Source: Geodermatophilus sp. DSM 45219 (GTDB taxonomy: Bacteria > Actinomycetota > Actinomycetes > Mycobacteriales > Geodermatophilaceae). Taken from it: a DNA stretch of 64,000 nt. Below are positions 1-8,026 of the stretch, piece by piece (within the stretch, counting starts at the first letter, position 1; every line of letters starts with the position of its first letter). A program made the translations under genes and the position numbers. The DNA is taken from positions 744,001 through 808,000 of the forward strand of contig NZ_FNIQ01000001.1 of assembly GCF_900104025.1 (NCBI RefSeq), written 5' to 3'. Below the pieces are notes generated by a model. The model was not told the origin of the DNA, made no database searches, and saw only the letters and a list, made by a program, of their open reading frames with translations.

Positions 1-402
1 CAGCACGTCGCCCGCCCGCCCGTGCGCCTCGACCTGGCGGGCGAACAGCTCGTCGGCCGGGTAGTCGTTGGCGATCGCGGTCAGCGACGAGGTCTCGGCG
101 GTCAGGCAGATCGCGGAGAACGGCGGCCGGTCGGCCCGGTAGCGGCCCACCAGCTCGGCGGTGAGGTGCTGGGCCTGGGCGGCGCTGCCGCCGTTGCCCG
201 CGGCCAGCAACCGGCCGCGCGACTCGCCGCACAGCACGTCGGCGACCAGCCGGCCCCAGCGGTCGAGCACGTCGAGCTGGCCGTCCAGCGACCCGAGCGC
301 GGCAGTCAGCGACGCGACGTGGTCGGCGCCGGTGAGGTGGGTGCAGGTGTCGGGCGAGACGACCTCGCCGGCGGAGTGCGGAGCCTCGGACAGCGGGTTC
401 AT
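1..402 (-). CDS. gmhA: Phosphoheptose isomerase / SIS-domain protein (3' part cut by window edge)
   Basis: Isomerase of the GmhA type converts sedoheptulose 7-phosphate to D-glycero-D-manno-heptose 7-phosphate in the cytoplasm. The visible 134 residues carry the SIS sugar-phosphate loop AAGNGGSAAQAQHL (about residues 67-80), then a stretch containing TAETSSLTAIANDY, which is typical of GmhA. The ATG at 402 overlaps the stop of the upstream glycosyltransferase (ATGA), so it is translationally coupled and last of the visible operon. The C-terminal part lies beyond base 1. The role is supported by a GmhB-like phosphatase domain and a GT9 enzyme in the same operon. Another SIS-domain isomerase (DiaA-like) is the alternative, made unlikely by context. 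Confidence 0.85.
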   Translation of the reverse strand, partial: MNPLSEAPHSAGEVVSPDTCTHLTGADHVASLTAALGSLDGQLDVLDRWGRLVADVLCGESRGRLLAAGNGGSAAQAQHLTAELVGRYRADRPPFSAICLTAETSSLTAIANDYPADELFARQVEAHGRAGDVL

Positions 403-1601
403 CGGGCGACCTCCACGAGACGGCGGCTGGCCAGGACCTGCCGGTAGACGGTGTCGGTGTCGGCGACCACGCGGGCCCACCGGTAGCGGTTGCGGGCGCG
501 CTGGACGCCAGCGGCGCCGTAGGCGGCGCGGCGGGCGTCGTCGGCCAGCAGCGCGGCGAGCACCTCGCCGAGCCGGGCGGGGTCCCGCGGCGGGACCAGG
601 TCGCCGGTGACGCCGTCGGCGACGGAGTCCTGCAGGCCCCCGACGGCGGTGGCGACCACGGGCCGGCCGCAGGCCATGGCCTCCAGCGGGGTGATGCCGA
701 AGGGCTCGTACCAGGGCACGGCGAGCACGACGTCGGCCGAGCGGATCCAGGCCGGGACGTCGGCCCGCGCCACGGCGCCGGTGAACACCACCCGGTCGGC
801 GACGCCGAGGGAGCCGGCCACCTCCCGCAGCCGGCGCACCTCGGGGTCGCCGTCCAGTTCCGCGGTCGGCGGCCCGCCGACGACGACCAGCTCGGCGTCC
901 GGGACGGCGGCCAGCGCGCGGACGGCGTCCTCCTGGCCCTTCCGCTCGACCAGCCGGCCCAGGACCAGCAGCCGCTGCCGTCCACCGCGGGGCGCCACCG
1001 GGCCGCGCGGGGTGAAGACGCCGGTGTCCACGCCGCAGGGCACGACCGACACCCGGTCGCTGTCCAGGCCCAGCCGGCGCAGCTCGAAGACCTCGTCGGA
1101 GCAGGTGGCCACGACGTGGCTGACCGTGCGGCACAGCGAGCGCTCCAGCTCGACCCGCTGCGGCGGCGAGGTGTCGGCGGCGCCCTGGTGGCGGCGCTTG
1201 ACCGAGCCGAGCGCGTGGAAGGTCTGCAGGACCGGGATCGGCCCGGCGGCGGCGACCGCGGCCAGCCCGCTCATCCAGAAGTGCGCGTGCACCAGGTCCG
1301 GGGGCCGCAGCGCCCACTCCCGGCGCAGCACCGCGGCGAACCCGGGCATGTGGCGGAGCAGGTCGTCCTTGGGCAGCACCCGGGGCGGCCCCGCAGCCAC
1401 GTGCGCGACGTCGTAGCCGTCGACGGTGGCCACCCGGTCGGGCTGGTCGGGGTCCTCCCGGCGCGTGTGCACGGTCACCGTGTGCCCGCGGCGGGCCAGG
1501 CCCGCGGCGAGGGCCGCGACGTGCACGTTCTGCCCGCCGGCGTCCACCCCGCCGATGGCGGCGAGCGGGCTGGCGTGCTCGCTGACCAGGTCGATGATCA
1601 T
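399..1601 (-). CDS. Glycosyltransferase family 4, GT-B fold
   Basis: Cytoplasmic retaining glycosyltransferase of about 400 residues. The N-terminus IGGVDAGGQNVHVAALAAGL is the acceptor-side glycine-rich loop typical of sucrose-synthase/MshA-like GT4 enzymes. The C-terminal half has VLGRLVERKGQ and the nucleotide-sugar EX7E segment YEPFGITPLEAMACGRPVV. I chose the ATG at 1601 because it overlaps the upstream stop by 4 bases; a GTG 30 bases upstream in frame is possible but would overlap more. It is the fourth gene of a five-gene heptose operon, so it probably adds a sugar to a heptose-containing glycoconjugate. The exact donor cannot be read from sequence. Confidence 0.85.
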   Translation of the reverse strand: MIIDLVSEHASPLAAIGGVDAGGQNVHVAALAAGLARRGHTVTVHTRREDPDQPDRVATVDGYDVAHVAAGPPRVLPKDDLLRHMPGFAAVLRREWALRPPDLVHAHFWMSGLAAVAAAGPIPVLQTFHALGSVKRRHQGAADTSPPQRVELERSLCRTVSHVVATCSDEVFELRRLGLDSDRVSVVPCGVDTGVFTPRGPVAPRGGRQRLLVLGRLVERKGQEDAVRALAAVPDAELVVVGGPPTAELDGDPEVRRLREVAGSLGVADRVVFTGAVARADVPAWIRSADVVLAVPWYEPFGITPLEAMACGRPVVATAVGGLQDSVADGVTGDLVPPRDPARLGEVLAALLADDARRAAYGAAGVQRARNRYRWARVVADTDTVYRQVLASRRLVEVAR

Positions 1602-2590
1602 CGCGTCACCTCTCCGAGAAGGACGTCCCAATCACTGAGGAAGCGAGGGAGCCCGTACCGCTCCAGCGCGGCGGCACGTGCCGCCTTGCCGGCCAGCCGG
1701 GCGGCGTCCTCGTCGTGCAGGTAGGTGCGGACGGCGTCCCACAGGACGCCGGGCCGGGTGGAGACGACGCCGGCGTCGGCCGGCACCGCCTCGACCACCT
1801 CGGTGGTGGCCAGGGCGACCACCGGCATCCCCAGGTGCATCGCCTCCAGCAGGGACAACCCGAGGGAGGTCCACCGCACCGGGTGCACGTAGACCCGGCG
1901 GCGGGCCAGCTCGGCGTGCATCGCGGCCTGCGGCGGGTCGTCGTGCAGCGCGACGCGGCCGGCGTCGAGGCCGTAGCGCTCGTGCAGCCCGGCCAGCCCC
2001 ATGCCGAACACGTCGACCGGCGCGACCGCGGCCAGCCCGGGCAGCAGGTCCGCACCGACCGTGCGGCCCCGGCGGACCGGCTCGTTGGTCACGACCGCGG
2101 CCCGCGCCAGCTCGCCGGTGTAGCGCTCACCGGGGTCGACGATGCCGTGCTCGATCACCGTCGTCGGCGCCCGGCCGTTGTCGTAGAACAGCTCGTTGAA
2201 GGGGGTGACGTGGGCGATCGGGATGTCCGCGCGGTCGGCCAGCGGGTGGCGGGTGTGCGGGACCGGCCCGTCCCCGGGCTCCAGCCCCGGCGCGTTGTGC
2301 TCCAGGAACACCGCGGGCAGGTCGCGGCCGGGTTCGCGGCCCAGCCACTCGCGCACCAGCTCCAGGTCGCGGGTCCGCTGCAGGACGACGACGTCGACGT
2401 CCTCGTCGCGCAGCTGCTCCGGGGTCACCTCGCGGGCCGACGCCGGCCAGTCCCAGGTGCGCGCGCGGCCCAGCCCGTCGGGGCCCCGACTCCCGCCGGG
2501 GCCCACCACCACCGGCAGCAGGTACTCGTGCCGGCCCTGGACGAACGCCGTCGTCCACGAGCCGTGCACGTGCCAGAGCAGGACCTTCAC
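1598..2590 (-). CDS. Glycosyltransferase, GT-B type
   Basis: A 330-residue protein starting at the GTG at 2590, which overlaps the preceding stop (GTGA). The N-terminal domain has FLEHNAPGLEPG and PIAHVTPFNELF, and the C-terminal domain has VHPVRWTSLGLSLLEAMHLG, resembling the nucleotide-sugar binding EX7E region of GT4 enzymes, followed by GMPVVALATTEVVEAVP. It is shorter than most GT4 proteins, and the usual glycine-rich N-terminal loop is replaced by WHVHGSWTTAFVQG, similar to actinobacterial glycosyltransferases found beside heptose genes. It is sandwiched between a GT9 enzyme and a GT4 enzyme with 4-base overlaps on both sides. Family assignment is fairly secure; the substrate is unknown. 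Confidence 0.75.
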   Translation of the reverse strand: MKVLLWHVHGSWTTAFVQGRHEYLLPVVVGPGGSRGPDGLGRARTWDWPASAREVTPEQLRDEDVDVVVLQRTRDLELVREWLGREPGRDLPAVFLEHNAPGLEPGDGPVPHTRHPLADRADIPIAHVTPFNELFYDNGRAPTTVIEHGIVDPGERYTGELARAAVVTNEPVRRGRTVGADLLPGLAAVAPVDVFGMGLAGLHERYGLDAGRVALHDDPPQAAMHAELARRRVYVHPVRWTSLGLSLLEAMHLGMPVVALATTEVVEAVPADAGVVSTRPGVLWDAVRTYLHDEDAARLAGKAARAAALERYGLPRFLSDWDVLLGEVTR

Positions 2591-3612
2591 GCACTCACCA
2601 ACTTCTCGACGGCGGCGACGACGTCGGCTGCGGTCACCGACGAGAGGCAGGGGTGGCCGGGCACCGGGCACTCGCGGGCCCGGGTCGACCGGCAGGGGGC
2701 GTCCTGGTCGCCGAGCAGCACCGTCGGGACGCCGTAGGGTGCCCAGCGCGCGGCGGGCACGACCGGGGAGAACAGCGAGACGACCGGCGTCCCGACCGCG
2801 GCGGCCAGGTGCGCCGGGCCGGTGTTGCCGACGACCACCGCGGCGGCGCTGTCCAACACGGCGGCCAGCTCGGCCAGGCCCAGCGCGCCGCCGAGGTCGA
2901 CACCGCGGGTGCCGGCGACGGCCGCGGTGAGCGCGCGCTCCCCCGGCCCGCCGGTGACCAGCACCCGGTGGCCGGCGTCGGCGAGGGCCTCGACCGCCTC
3001 GGCGCAGCGGTGCGCCGGCCACGCGCGCGCGGGGACGCTGGCGCCGGGGTGCACGACGATGTACCCGGGCGACAGGTCAGGGCCGCTGGGTCCGTGCGCG
3101 ACCGGGGGCAGGGGCCGGCGCACGGCGAGCCGGCCGTCGTCGCCGGCCGGCAGGTCGAAGCCCGCGGCGCGGGCGAGGGAGAGGGCGCGCTCGGGCTCGG
3201 GCAGGTCGTCGTCCACCCGGTGGCGGACGTCGAGCAGCGACCCGGGGTAGTCGACGCTGATCGCCGAGATGCGGGGCACGCCGGCGGTGCGCAGCAGCAG
3301 CGCCAGGGGCAGGGGTGACTGGTGGAAGGACGTGGAGACCACGGCCTCGTCGGGGGCGAGGGCGCGGACGCGGTCGGTGAGCACGGTGAGGTCGTCCGCG
3401 TCGACCGGCGGGGGGTCCCCGAGGATCCAGGGGCAGGCCCAGGTCCAGACCTCGTCGACGCCGGGCAGCAGCCGGGCGGCACCGGCGCCCGCCGGCCCGG
3501 CGAGGAAGACGACGCGGTCCGCGCCGGCGGCCACGGCGCGGACCAGCGGCCCCTGGACGAGGACGTCGCCGACGGAGTCCAGCCGGGCCACGAGGACGGT
3601 GCGGCTCACCAC
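2587..3612 (-). CDS. Glycosyltransferase family 9 (heptosyltransferase-like)
   Basis: GT9 enzymes transfer heptose from ADP-heptose in the cytoplasm. Length 341 residues is normal for the family. The N-terminus VLVARLDSVGDVLVQGPLV matches the GT9 start motif. The C-terminal donor site reads VVGNTGPAHLAAAVGTPVV followed by SLFSP, and a late cysteine-containing segment (CPVPGHPCLSSVTAADV) is the usual GT9 tail. Two GTG codons in a row are possible starts; the one at 3609 gives the 4-base GTGA overlap seen throughout this operon. With gmhA and a GmhB-like domain beside it, the donor is likely an activated heptose, which is inference. The acceptor is unknown because actinobacteria lack LPS. Confidence 0.88.
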   Translation of the reverse strand: MVSRTVLVARLDSVGDVLVQGPLVRAVAAGADRVVFLAGPAGAGAARLLPGVDEVWTWACPWILGDPPPVDADDLTVLTDRVRALAPDEAVVSTSFHQSPLPLALLLRTAGVPRISAISVDYPGSLLDVRHRVDDDLPEPERALSLARAAGFDLPAGDDGRLAVRRPLPPVAHGPSGPDLSPGYIVVHPGASVPARAWPAHRCAEAVEALADAGHRVLVTGGPGERALTAAVAGTRGVDLGGALGLAELAAVLDSAAAVVVGNTGPAHLAAAVGTPVVSLFSPVVPAARWAPYGVPTVLLGDQDAPCRSTRARECPVPGHPCLSSVTAADVVAAVEKLVSA

Positions 3613-5105
3613 GTCCCCGCCAGCACCTGCTCGACCGCCTCGGTGATCGTGGCCGCGCGGCGGGACGCCGCCTCGACCTCGGCCCGCCGCGTCACCGGTG
3701 TCGGCACGAGGATGCCCGAGGCACCGGCGGCGGCCGCGGCCTCGACGTCGGCACCGATGTCGCCGATGACCACGCAGCGGGCCGGGTCGACGTCGAGCTC
3801 GGCGCAGGCGGCCTCGACCATCCCCGGCGCGGGCTTCCGGCAGCTGCAGCCGTCGTCCGGCCCGTGCGGGCAGACCTGGACCGTCTCGAACGGGCCCAGC
3901 AGCTCCTCGAGCCGGGCCATGCAGGCGTCGACCTGCTCGCGGGTGACCAGCCCGCGGGCCACGCCGGACTGGTTGCTCACCACGCCGACCCGGACACCTC
4001 GGGCGCGCAGCGCGTCGACGGCTCCGCGGGCGCCGGGCACCGGCTTCACCAGGGCCGGGTCGCCGTTGTAGGGGTGGTCGCGGACGAGGGTGCCGTCGCG
4101 GTCGAAGAGGACCAGGTCGGGCAGCCCGCGCCAGCGCCGCACCCGCCGGTGCCGGACGGCGCCGCGCAGGAAGTGCCAGGTGGCCAGCGGCGGGATCAGC
4201 GCGCTGGTGGCGAGCATGGTGCCGACCTCGGCGCGGTCCCGCGGGCCGGGGGCGATGCGGGCCCAGGCGAACTCACCGGTGCCGGCGGCCCAGACGAGCG
4301 CGGCGGCGAGCGCGGCGCCGGGCCGCCGGGCGGCGGCGAGACCGACGGCGGCCAGCCCGGCCGCGGTCACGGCCAGGTGCTGCGGACGACGGCCCAGCGG
4401 GGCGTCGGCGCGCTCCCGCCAGTCCGCGCCGTGCAGCCGTCTCATGAGGACGTCGTCGGCGTTGCCGGCCTGCACCCGGAGGCTGACCCAGCGGTCGACC
4501 GGGCGCACCGGGTGGGTGATCCGGCGCTGCCCGCGGACCAGCCGGGCGCCGGTGCCCATCACCCGCAGGGCCAGGTCGGAGTCCTCGCGGAAGGCGCGGG
4601 GGAAGCGCTCGTCGAAGCCGCCCACCGCGGCGAGCGCGCCGCGCCGGTAGGCCAGGTCGGCGGTGATCCAGGAGCTGGTGGCCAGGCCCGCGGTGCCGCG
4701 CTCCCAGTCGGTGGGCCGGCGGTCCTCCGGCAGCGGCACCCGCACGCGGCCCTGGCTGCCGGCGACGTCCGCGGGCAGCCCGGAGAGGTCCTCGGCCAGG
4801 CACTGGTACCAGTCGGGGTCGGGCACGACGTCGTCGTCGAGGAAGGCCACCCACTCGGTGCGCACGCTGCGCCAGCCGAGGTTGCGGGCGCGGGCCGGGC
4901 CACCGCCGCCGGTGCGCAGCACGCGCACGGGTGGCAGGCCGGGCCGGGCGGGACGCAGCGGGTCCCCGGTGGGGCGGTCGTCGACCAGGACCAGCTCGGC
5001 CGGACGCGGCCCGGGGGCCTGGGCGAGGGCGTCGAGCAGCACGTCGAGGGACGGCCGGCCGACGGTCGGCACGACCACGGAGCAGTGCTCGATCCCCACC
5101 TGCAT
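3606..5105 (-). CDS. GT2 glycosyltransferase fused to GmhB-type HAD phosphatase
   Basis: A 499-residue two-domain protein and first gene of the heptose operon. Residues 1 to about 250 are a family 2 glycosyltransferase: SVVVPTVGRPSLDVLLDAL, ELVLVDDR, FLDDDVVPD, and RAFREDSDLALRVM near the catalytic base region. A short hydrophobic linker follows. From about residue 328 a HAD phosphatase begins with LVLFDRDGTLV (nucleophile and acid/base Asp), then SNQSGVARG, then the zinc-loop cysteines CPHGPDDGCSCRKPAPG typical of D-glycero-D-manno-heptose 1,7-bisphosphate phosphatase, then VVIGDIGADVEAA. The fusion joins heptose activation to glycosyl transfer. The start is ATG 5105; a TAGTGT element lies upstream at 5139-5144. 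Confidence 0.88.
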   Translation of the reverse strand: MQVGIEHCSVVVPTVGRPSLDVLLDALAQAPGPRPAELVLVDDRPTGDPLRPARPGLPPVRVLRTGGGGPARARNLGWRSVRTEWVAFLDDDVVPDPDWYQCLAEDLSGLPADVAGSQGRVRVPLPEDRRPTDWERGTAGLATSSWITADLAYRRGALAAVGGFDERFPRAFREDSDLALRVMGTGARLVRGQRRITHPVRPVDRWVSLRVQAGNADDVLMRRLHGADWRERADAPLGRRPQHLAVTAAGLAAVGLAAARRPGAALAAALVWAAGTGEFAWARIAPGPRDRAEVGTMLATSALIPPLATWHFLRGAVRHRRVRRWRGLPDLVLFDRDGTLVRDHPYNGDPALVKPVPGARGAVDALRARGVRVGVVSNQSGVARGLVTREQVDACMARLEELLGPFETVQVCPHGPDDGCSCRKPAPGMVEAACAELDVDPARCVVIGDIGADVEAAAAAGASGILVPTPVTRRAEVEAASRRAATITEAVEQVLAGTW

Positions 5106-5138
5106 GATCGAGTCCTGCCCGCGCTGGGTGGAGTGGAA

Positions 5139-5144
5139 ACACTA
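5139..5144 (-). promoter_or_regulatory. Candidate -10 element of the heptose operon
   Basis: On the minus strand TAGTGT lies 34 bases upstream of the ATG at 5105, matching the actinobacterial TANNNT -10 pattern. No convincing -35 hexamer is present at 17 bases, so this rests on one element and position. Confidence 0.35.
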
Positions 5145-5235
5145 CGGGCTTGAAGTGTCCCCTGGAGGAGTCGCGCCCGACCCCCTGCAGCGACCTCGGC
5201 CCCGTCCGGAGGCTCGCCGCGAGCCTGCGAGCGGT

Positions 5236-5256
5236 GAGGAGGACGGGGTCCTCCTC
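5236..5256 (-). terminator. Hairpin after the MarR gene
   Basis: Perfect 9-bp inverted repeat GAGGAGGAC / GTCCTCCTC with a 3-base loop, beginning 7 bases after the MarR-family stop codon on the minus strand. There is no U-tract on the minus strand, which is common for actinobacterial terminators. It separates MarR from the heptose operon. Confidence 0.55.
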
Positions 5257-5262
5257 CCTTCT

Positions 5263-5778
5263 TCAGCGGCGGGTGCGGGCGGCCGCGGAGACCCGGGCCA
5301 GGGCGTCGGTGACGACGGCGGCGTCGTCACCCAGGAGGGTGAGCAGGTGGGCCACCAGCCCGTCGTGGGTGGGCCGGGCCTGCTCGACCTTGGCCTGCCC
5401 GGCCGGCGTGAGCCGGGCGTGCAGCAGCCTCCGGTCGCCGGCCGACCGCTCGCGGACGACGAGCCCCTCGGTCACCAGGCGGCTGACGGTGCTGGTCACC
5501 CCGGCGCGGGAGATGCCGAGTGCCTCGGCGAGCTCGCCCATCGTGGCCCGCTCACCCGGTGCCTCGGCGATCCGGCGCAGCGCCTCGTAGCCGGTGAGCG
5601 AGAGGTCGTGCCGCCGGTGCAACGCGGAGTCGACGCGGCGGGTGATGCGGTCGTGGACCTGGACGATGCGCAGCCACGTCTCGGCGGGGCCGGGGACCGC
5701 GCCGGGGACCTCGGCCACGTCCTCCGGCACGTGCTCGGCAGGGACGTCCGGAGCCAGGGCGTCCTCGGGGCGGGCCAC
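5263..5778 (-). CDS. MarR-family transcriptional regulator
   Basis: A 171-residue winged-helix DNA-binding protein. The central part has [20 protein letters not shown] then [20 protein letters not shown] (recognition helix) and the wing [21 protein letters not shown], all diagnostic of MarR. The start is taken at GTG 5778 because no in-frame ATG is nearby and it gives the usual MarR N-terminal length plus about 30 extra residues. It lies 25 bases downstream of the stop of a secreted protein on the same strand and may be co-transcribed with it. An inverted repeat at 5797-5814 just upstream could be an autoregulatory site. The ligand and targets are unknown. Confidence 0.88.
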   Translation of the reverse strand: MARPEDALAPDVPAEHVPEDVAEVPGAVPGPAETWLRIVQVHDRITRRVDSALHRRHDLSLTGYEALRRIAEAPGERATMGELAEALGISRAGVTSTVSRLVTEGLVVRERSAGDRRLLHARLTPAGQAKVEQARPTHDGLVAHLLTLLGDDAAVVTDALARVSAAARTRR

Positions 5779-5796
5779 CGGTCCATCGTCGCCGAC

Positions 5797-5814
5797 GGAG
5801 CGCTCAGGCGCTCC
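5797..5814 (-). repeat. 7-bp inverted repeat upstream of MarR gene
   Basis: GGAGCGC and GCGCTCC are separated by 4 bases and sit 19 bases upstream of the MarR start codon, overlapping the stop codon of the preceding gene. It could be a MarR operator or an RNA hairpin; nothing in the sequence decides between them. Confidence 0.4.
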
Positions 5815-6499
5815 CGGGAGAGCTCGATCCCCGCGGACGGGATCCCGCCCGCCGGGCGCCGGCCACGACGGCGAGGCCCGCGCCGGTGGCGACCAGCGCG
5901 CCGCCGCCGGCCAGCAGCGGCCAGCCGGGGCCCGCGTCGTCGACCGCGGCCACCACCCGGGTGGAGACGTCCACCGGGGGCGAGCCGGGCGTGGTGCCGG
6001 CCGGGACCGAGCCGTCGGGCCCGGGCAGCCCCGGCACGACCTCGCCCATCGGCGGGACGGCCGCGGCGCCGGTCGGCGGGGCGATCGCGGCGCAGTCCTC
6101 CTCGGCGGGCCGGGTGAAGCTGTAGCCGGGGAGCTCGTCCACCCAGGCGGCGCCGGACCCGTCGAGCGCGCGGATCTCCAGGAACGGGTCGATGGTCTCG
6201 CCCCAGTCGACCTCGCCGGTGGCCAGCACCACGACGGCGCCCGGTGCGACCTCGGCGGTGTCCTCCCCGCCGGGCGCGCGCGTGGTGGCCAGCGTGACCG
6301 CGTGGCCGACGGTCCCGCCGGCGACCTCGACGACGACGCCCCCGGGACGGCAGCTGGGGCCGTGCGTGACGCGGACGTCGGGGCGGGCCGCGTGGTCGAC
6401 GGCGGCCGCCGGCCCGGCGAGGGCGACACCGGCGACGACCAGGGCGAGCACGCCGCCGCCCACGATCGACACCGGCCGAGTGGCCACCTGCACGTGCAC
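5804..6499 (-). CDS. Secreted protein with C-terminal membrane anchor, unknown function
   Basis: About 231 residues and not recognised as a known family. It starts with a signal peptide ([20 protein letters not shown] then LAGPAAA), continues with a soluble beta-rich-looking region holding two cysteines ([10 protein letters not shown] and AEEDCAAI) that could form a disulfide, then a Pro/Gly/Thr-rich linker, and ends with a hydrophobic segment ([20 protein letters not shown]) and a basic tail. That is the topology of a wall- or membrane-anchored surface protein, though no LPXTG motif is visible. The start is GTG 6499 or GTG 6493, both behind an AGGGGG ribosome site; spacing favours 6493. Confidence 0.7.
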   Translation of the reverse strand: MHVQVATRPVSIVGGGVLALVVAGVALAGPAAAVDHAARPDVRVTHGPSCRPGGVVVEVAGGTVGHAVTLATTRAPGGEDTAEVAPGAVVVLATGEVDWGETIDPFLEIRALDGSGAAWVDELPGYSFTRPAEEDCAAIAPPTGAAAVPPMGEVVPGLPGPDGSVPAGTTPGSPPVDVSTRVVAAVDDAGPGWPLLAGGGALVATGAGLAVVAGARRAGSRPRGSSSPGSA

Positions 6500-6666
6500 G
6501 TTCCCCCTGGTTCCCGCGCCGGGGCACCCACGGTGCGCCGGTGCGCCCATGATGCCGCCCGGGCAGCCCGGCGGACCGTGCGTCACCGGTGGGTCGCGCG
6601 TGTCGTTGCGGCGTGTCGGCAGAAAACCGGTCCGGGACCGTCCGCGGCCTGTGACCCACGGCTCAC

Positions 6667-6682
6667 TACGGTGACCGGCGTG
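6667..6682 (+). promoter_or_regulatory. -10 element and probable leaderless start
   Basis: TACGGT at 6667-6672 is followed 7 bases later by the GTG at 6680. This spacing places the transcription start on or next to the start codon, the arrangement of leaderless actinobacterial mRNAs. No Shine-Dalgarno sequence precedes the GTG. Confidence 0.5.
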
Positions 6683-7996
6683 GACTCAGCAGCGGGGACC
6701 GGACGCCGCCGGCAGGACGAGGTCTACCGCGCGGGGGTGTACGGCCGCCGGCCGCGGGTGCCCACCGCCGCCCGGGCCCTGCAACGCCGCGCGAGGGAGC
6801 GACTGGGCGCCCGCGCCTACTCGTACGTCGCGGGTGGGGCCGGGGACGAGGCCACCCAGCGCGCCAACCGCGCGGCGTTCGACCGGTGGGCCGTCGTCCC
6901 CCGGGTGCTGCGGGACGTCAGCGTCCGCGACACCTCCGTCGAGCTGTTCGGGCGGCGGCTGCCCGCACCGCTGCTGCTCGGCCCGGTCGGCGCACTGGAG
7001 CTGGTGCACCCGGCGGCGGACCTCGCGGTGGCCCGCGCGGCGGCGTCCCTCGGCGTGCCGATGGTCTTCTCCAACCAGGCCTCGGTACCGATGGAGGAGT
7101 GCGCCGCGGTGATGGGGACGGCGCCGCGCTGGTTCCAGCTGTACTGGTCGACGTCCGACGAGCTCGTGGGGAGCCTGGTCGGGCGGGCGGAGGCCAGCGG
7201 CTGCGACGCCCTGGTGGTCACCCTCGACACCACCATGCTGGGCTGGCGCCCCCGCGACCTGGACCTCGGCCACCTGCCGTTCGCGCTGGGCAAGGGGATC
7301 GCGCAGTACACCTCCGACCCGGTGTTCCGCCGGCTCGCCGAGGAGCGGGCGGCGGCGTCCGCGACCCCCGCACCGGCCGAGCCGGGCGCCTCGGCCGGCC
7401 GGGACCGCCAGCCGAGGCCCACCGTGGCGGCGGTGCGCGCGCTGGTCGGCATGGCCCGTGCCTGGCCCGGGCCGTGGCTTCCCAACCTGCGCTCGCCGCT
7501 GCCCCGGGCGGCGGTCGAGACGTTCCTCGGCATCTACTCCCGGCCCTCGACCACCTGGGACGACCTCGCCTGGCTGCGGGCGCGCACCCGGCTGCCGATC
7601 GTGCTCAAGGGGGTGCTGCACCCCGACGACGCCCGGCGGGCGCTCGACGCGGGCGTGGACGGCGTGGTGGTCAGCACGCACGGCGGCCGGCAGGTGGACC
7701 GCTCCATCGCCGCGCTCGACGCGCTGCCCGACGTGGTCGCTGCGGTGGACGGCCGCGCCCCGGTGCTGTTCGACAGCGGGGTGCGCAGCGGTGCGGACGT
7801 CCTGACCGCGGTCGCGCTCGGCGCCCGGGCGGTGCTGCTCGGCCGGCCGTTCGCCTGGGGCCTGGCCCTGGCCGGTGAGGAGGGCGTGCGCCAGGTGGTC
7901 TCCGACGTGCTGGGCGAGTTCGACCTGACGCTGGGGCTCAGCGGTCACACGGCGGTCGACCAGCTCTCCCCGGACGCCCTGCGCCGGGTGGGCTGA
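6680..7996 (+). CDS. FMN-dependent alpha-hydroxy-acid oxidase (lactate monooxygenase/dehydrogenase-like)
   Basis: A 438-residue TIM-barrel flavoenzyme that oxidises a 2-hydroxy acid such as lactate. Family marks in order: [20 protein letters not shown] near the N-terminus; the [20 protein letters not shown] segment; [16 protein letters not shown]; the lysine strand [14 protein letters not shown]; and the active-site [20 protein letters not shown], containing the catalytic His and the substrate-binding Arg. The residue before the motif is Thr (STHGGRQ) where the family usually has Asn. It is immediately upstream of an amino-acid permease, but 30 bases apart, so co-transcription is likely. An alternative start is GTG 6671. 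Confidence 0.88.
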   Translation: MDSAAGTGRRRQDEVYRAGVYGRRPRVPTAARALQRRARERLGARAYSYVAGGAGDEATQRANRAAFDRWAVVPRVLRDVSVRDTSVELFGRRLPAPLLLGPVGALELVHPAADLAVARAAASLGVPMVFSNQASVPMEECAAVMGTAPRWFQLYWSTSDELVGSLVGRAEASGCDALVVTLDTTMLGWRPRDLDLGHLPFALGKGIAQYTSDPVFRRLAEERAAASATPAPAEPGASAGRDRQPRPTVAAVRALVGMARAWPGPWLPNLRSPLPRAAVETFLGIYSRPSTTWDDLAWLRARTRLPIVLKGVLHPDDARRALDAGVDGVVVSTHGGRQVDRSIAALDALPDVVAAVDGRAPVLFDSGVRSGADVLTAVALGARAVLLGRPFAWGLALAGEEGVRQVVSDVLGEFDLTLGLSGHTAVDQLSPDALRRVG

Positions 7997-8026
7997 CAGA
8001 CCGCGACGCTCGTCCAGGAGGTCCGC

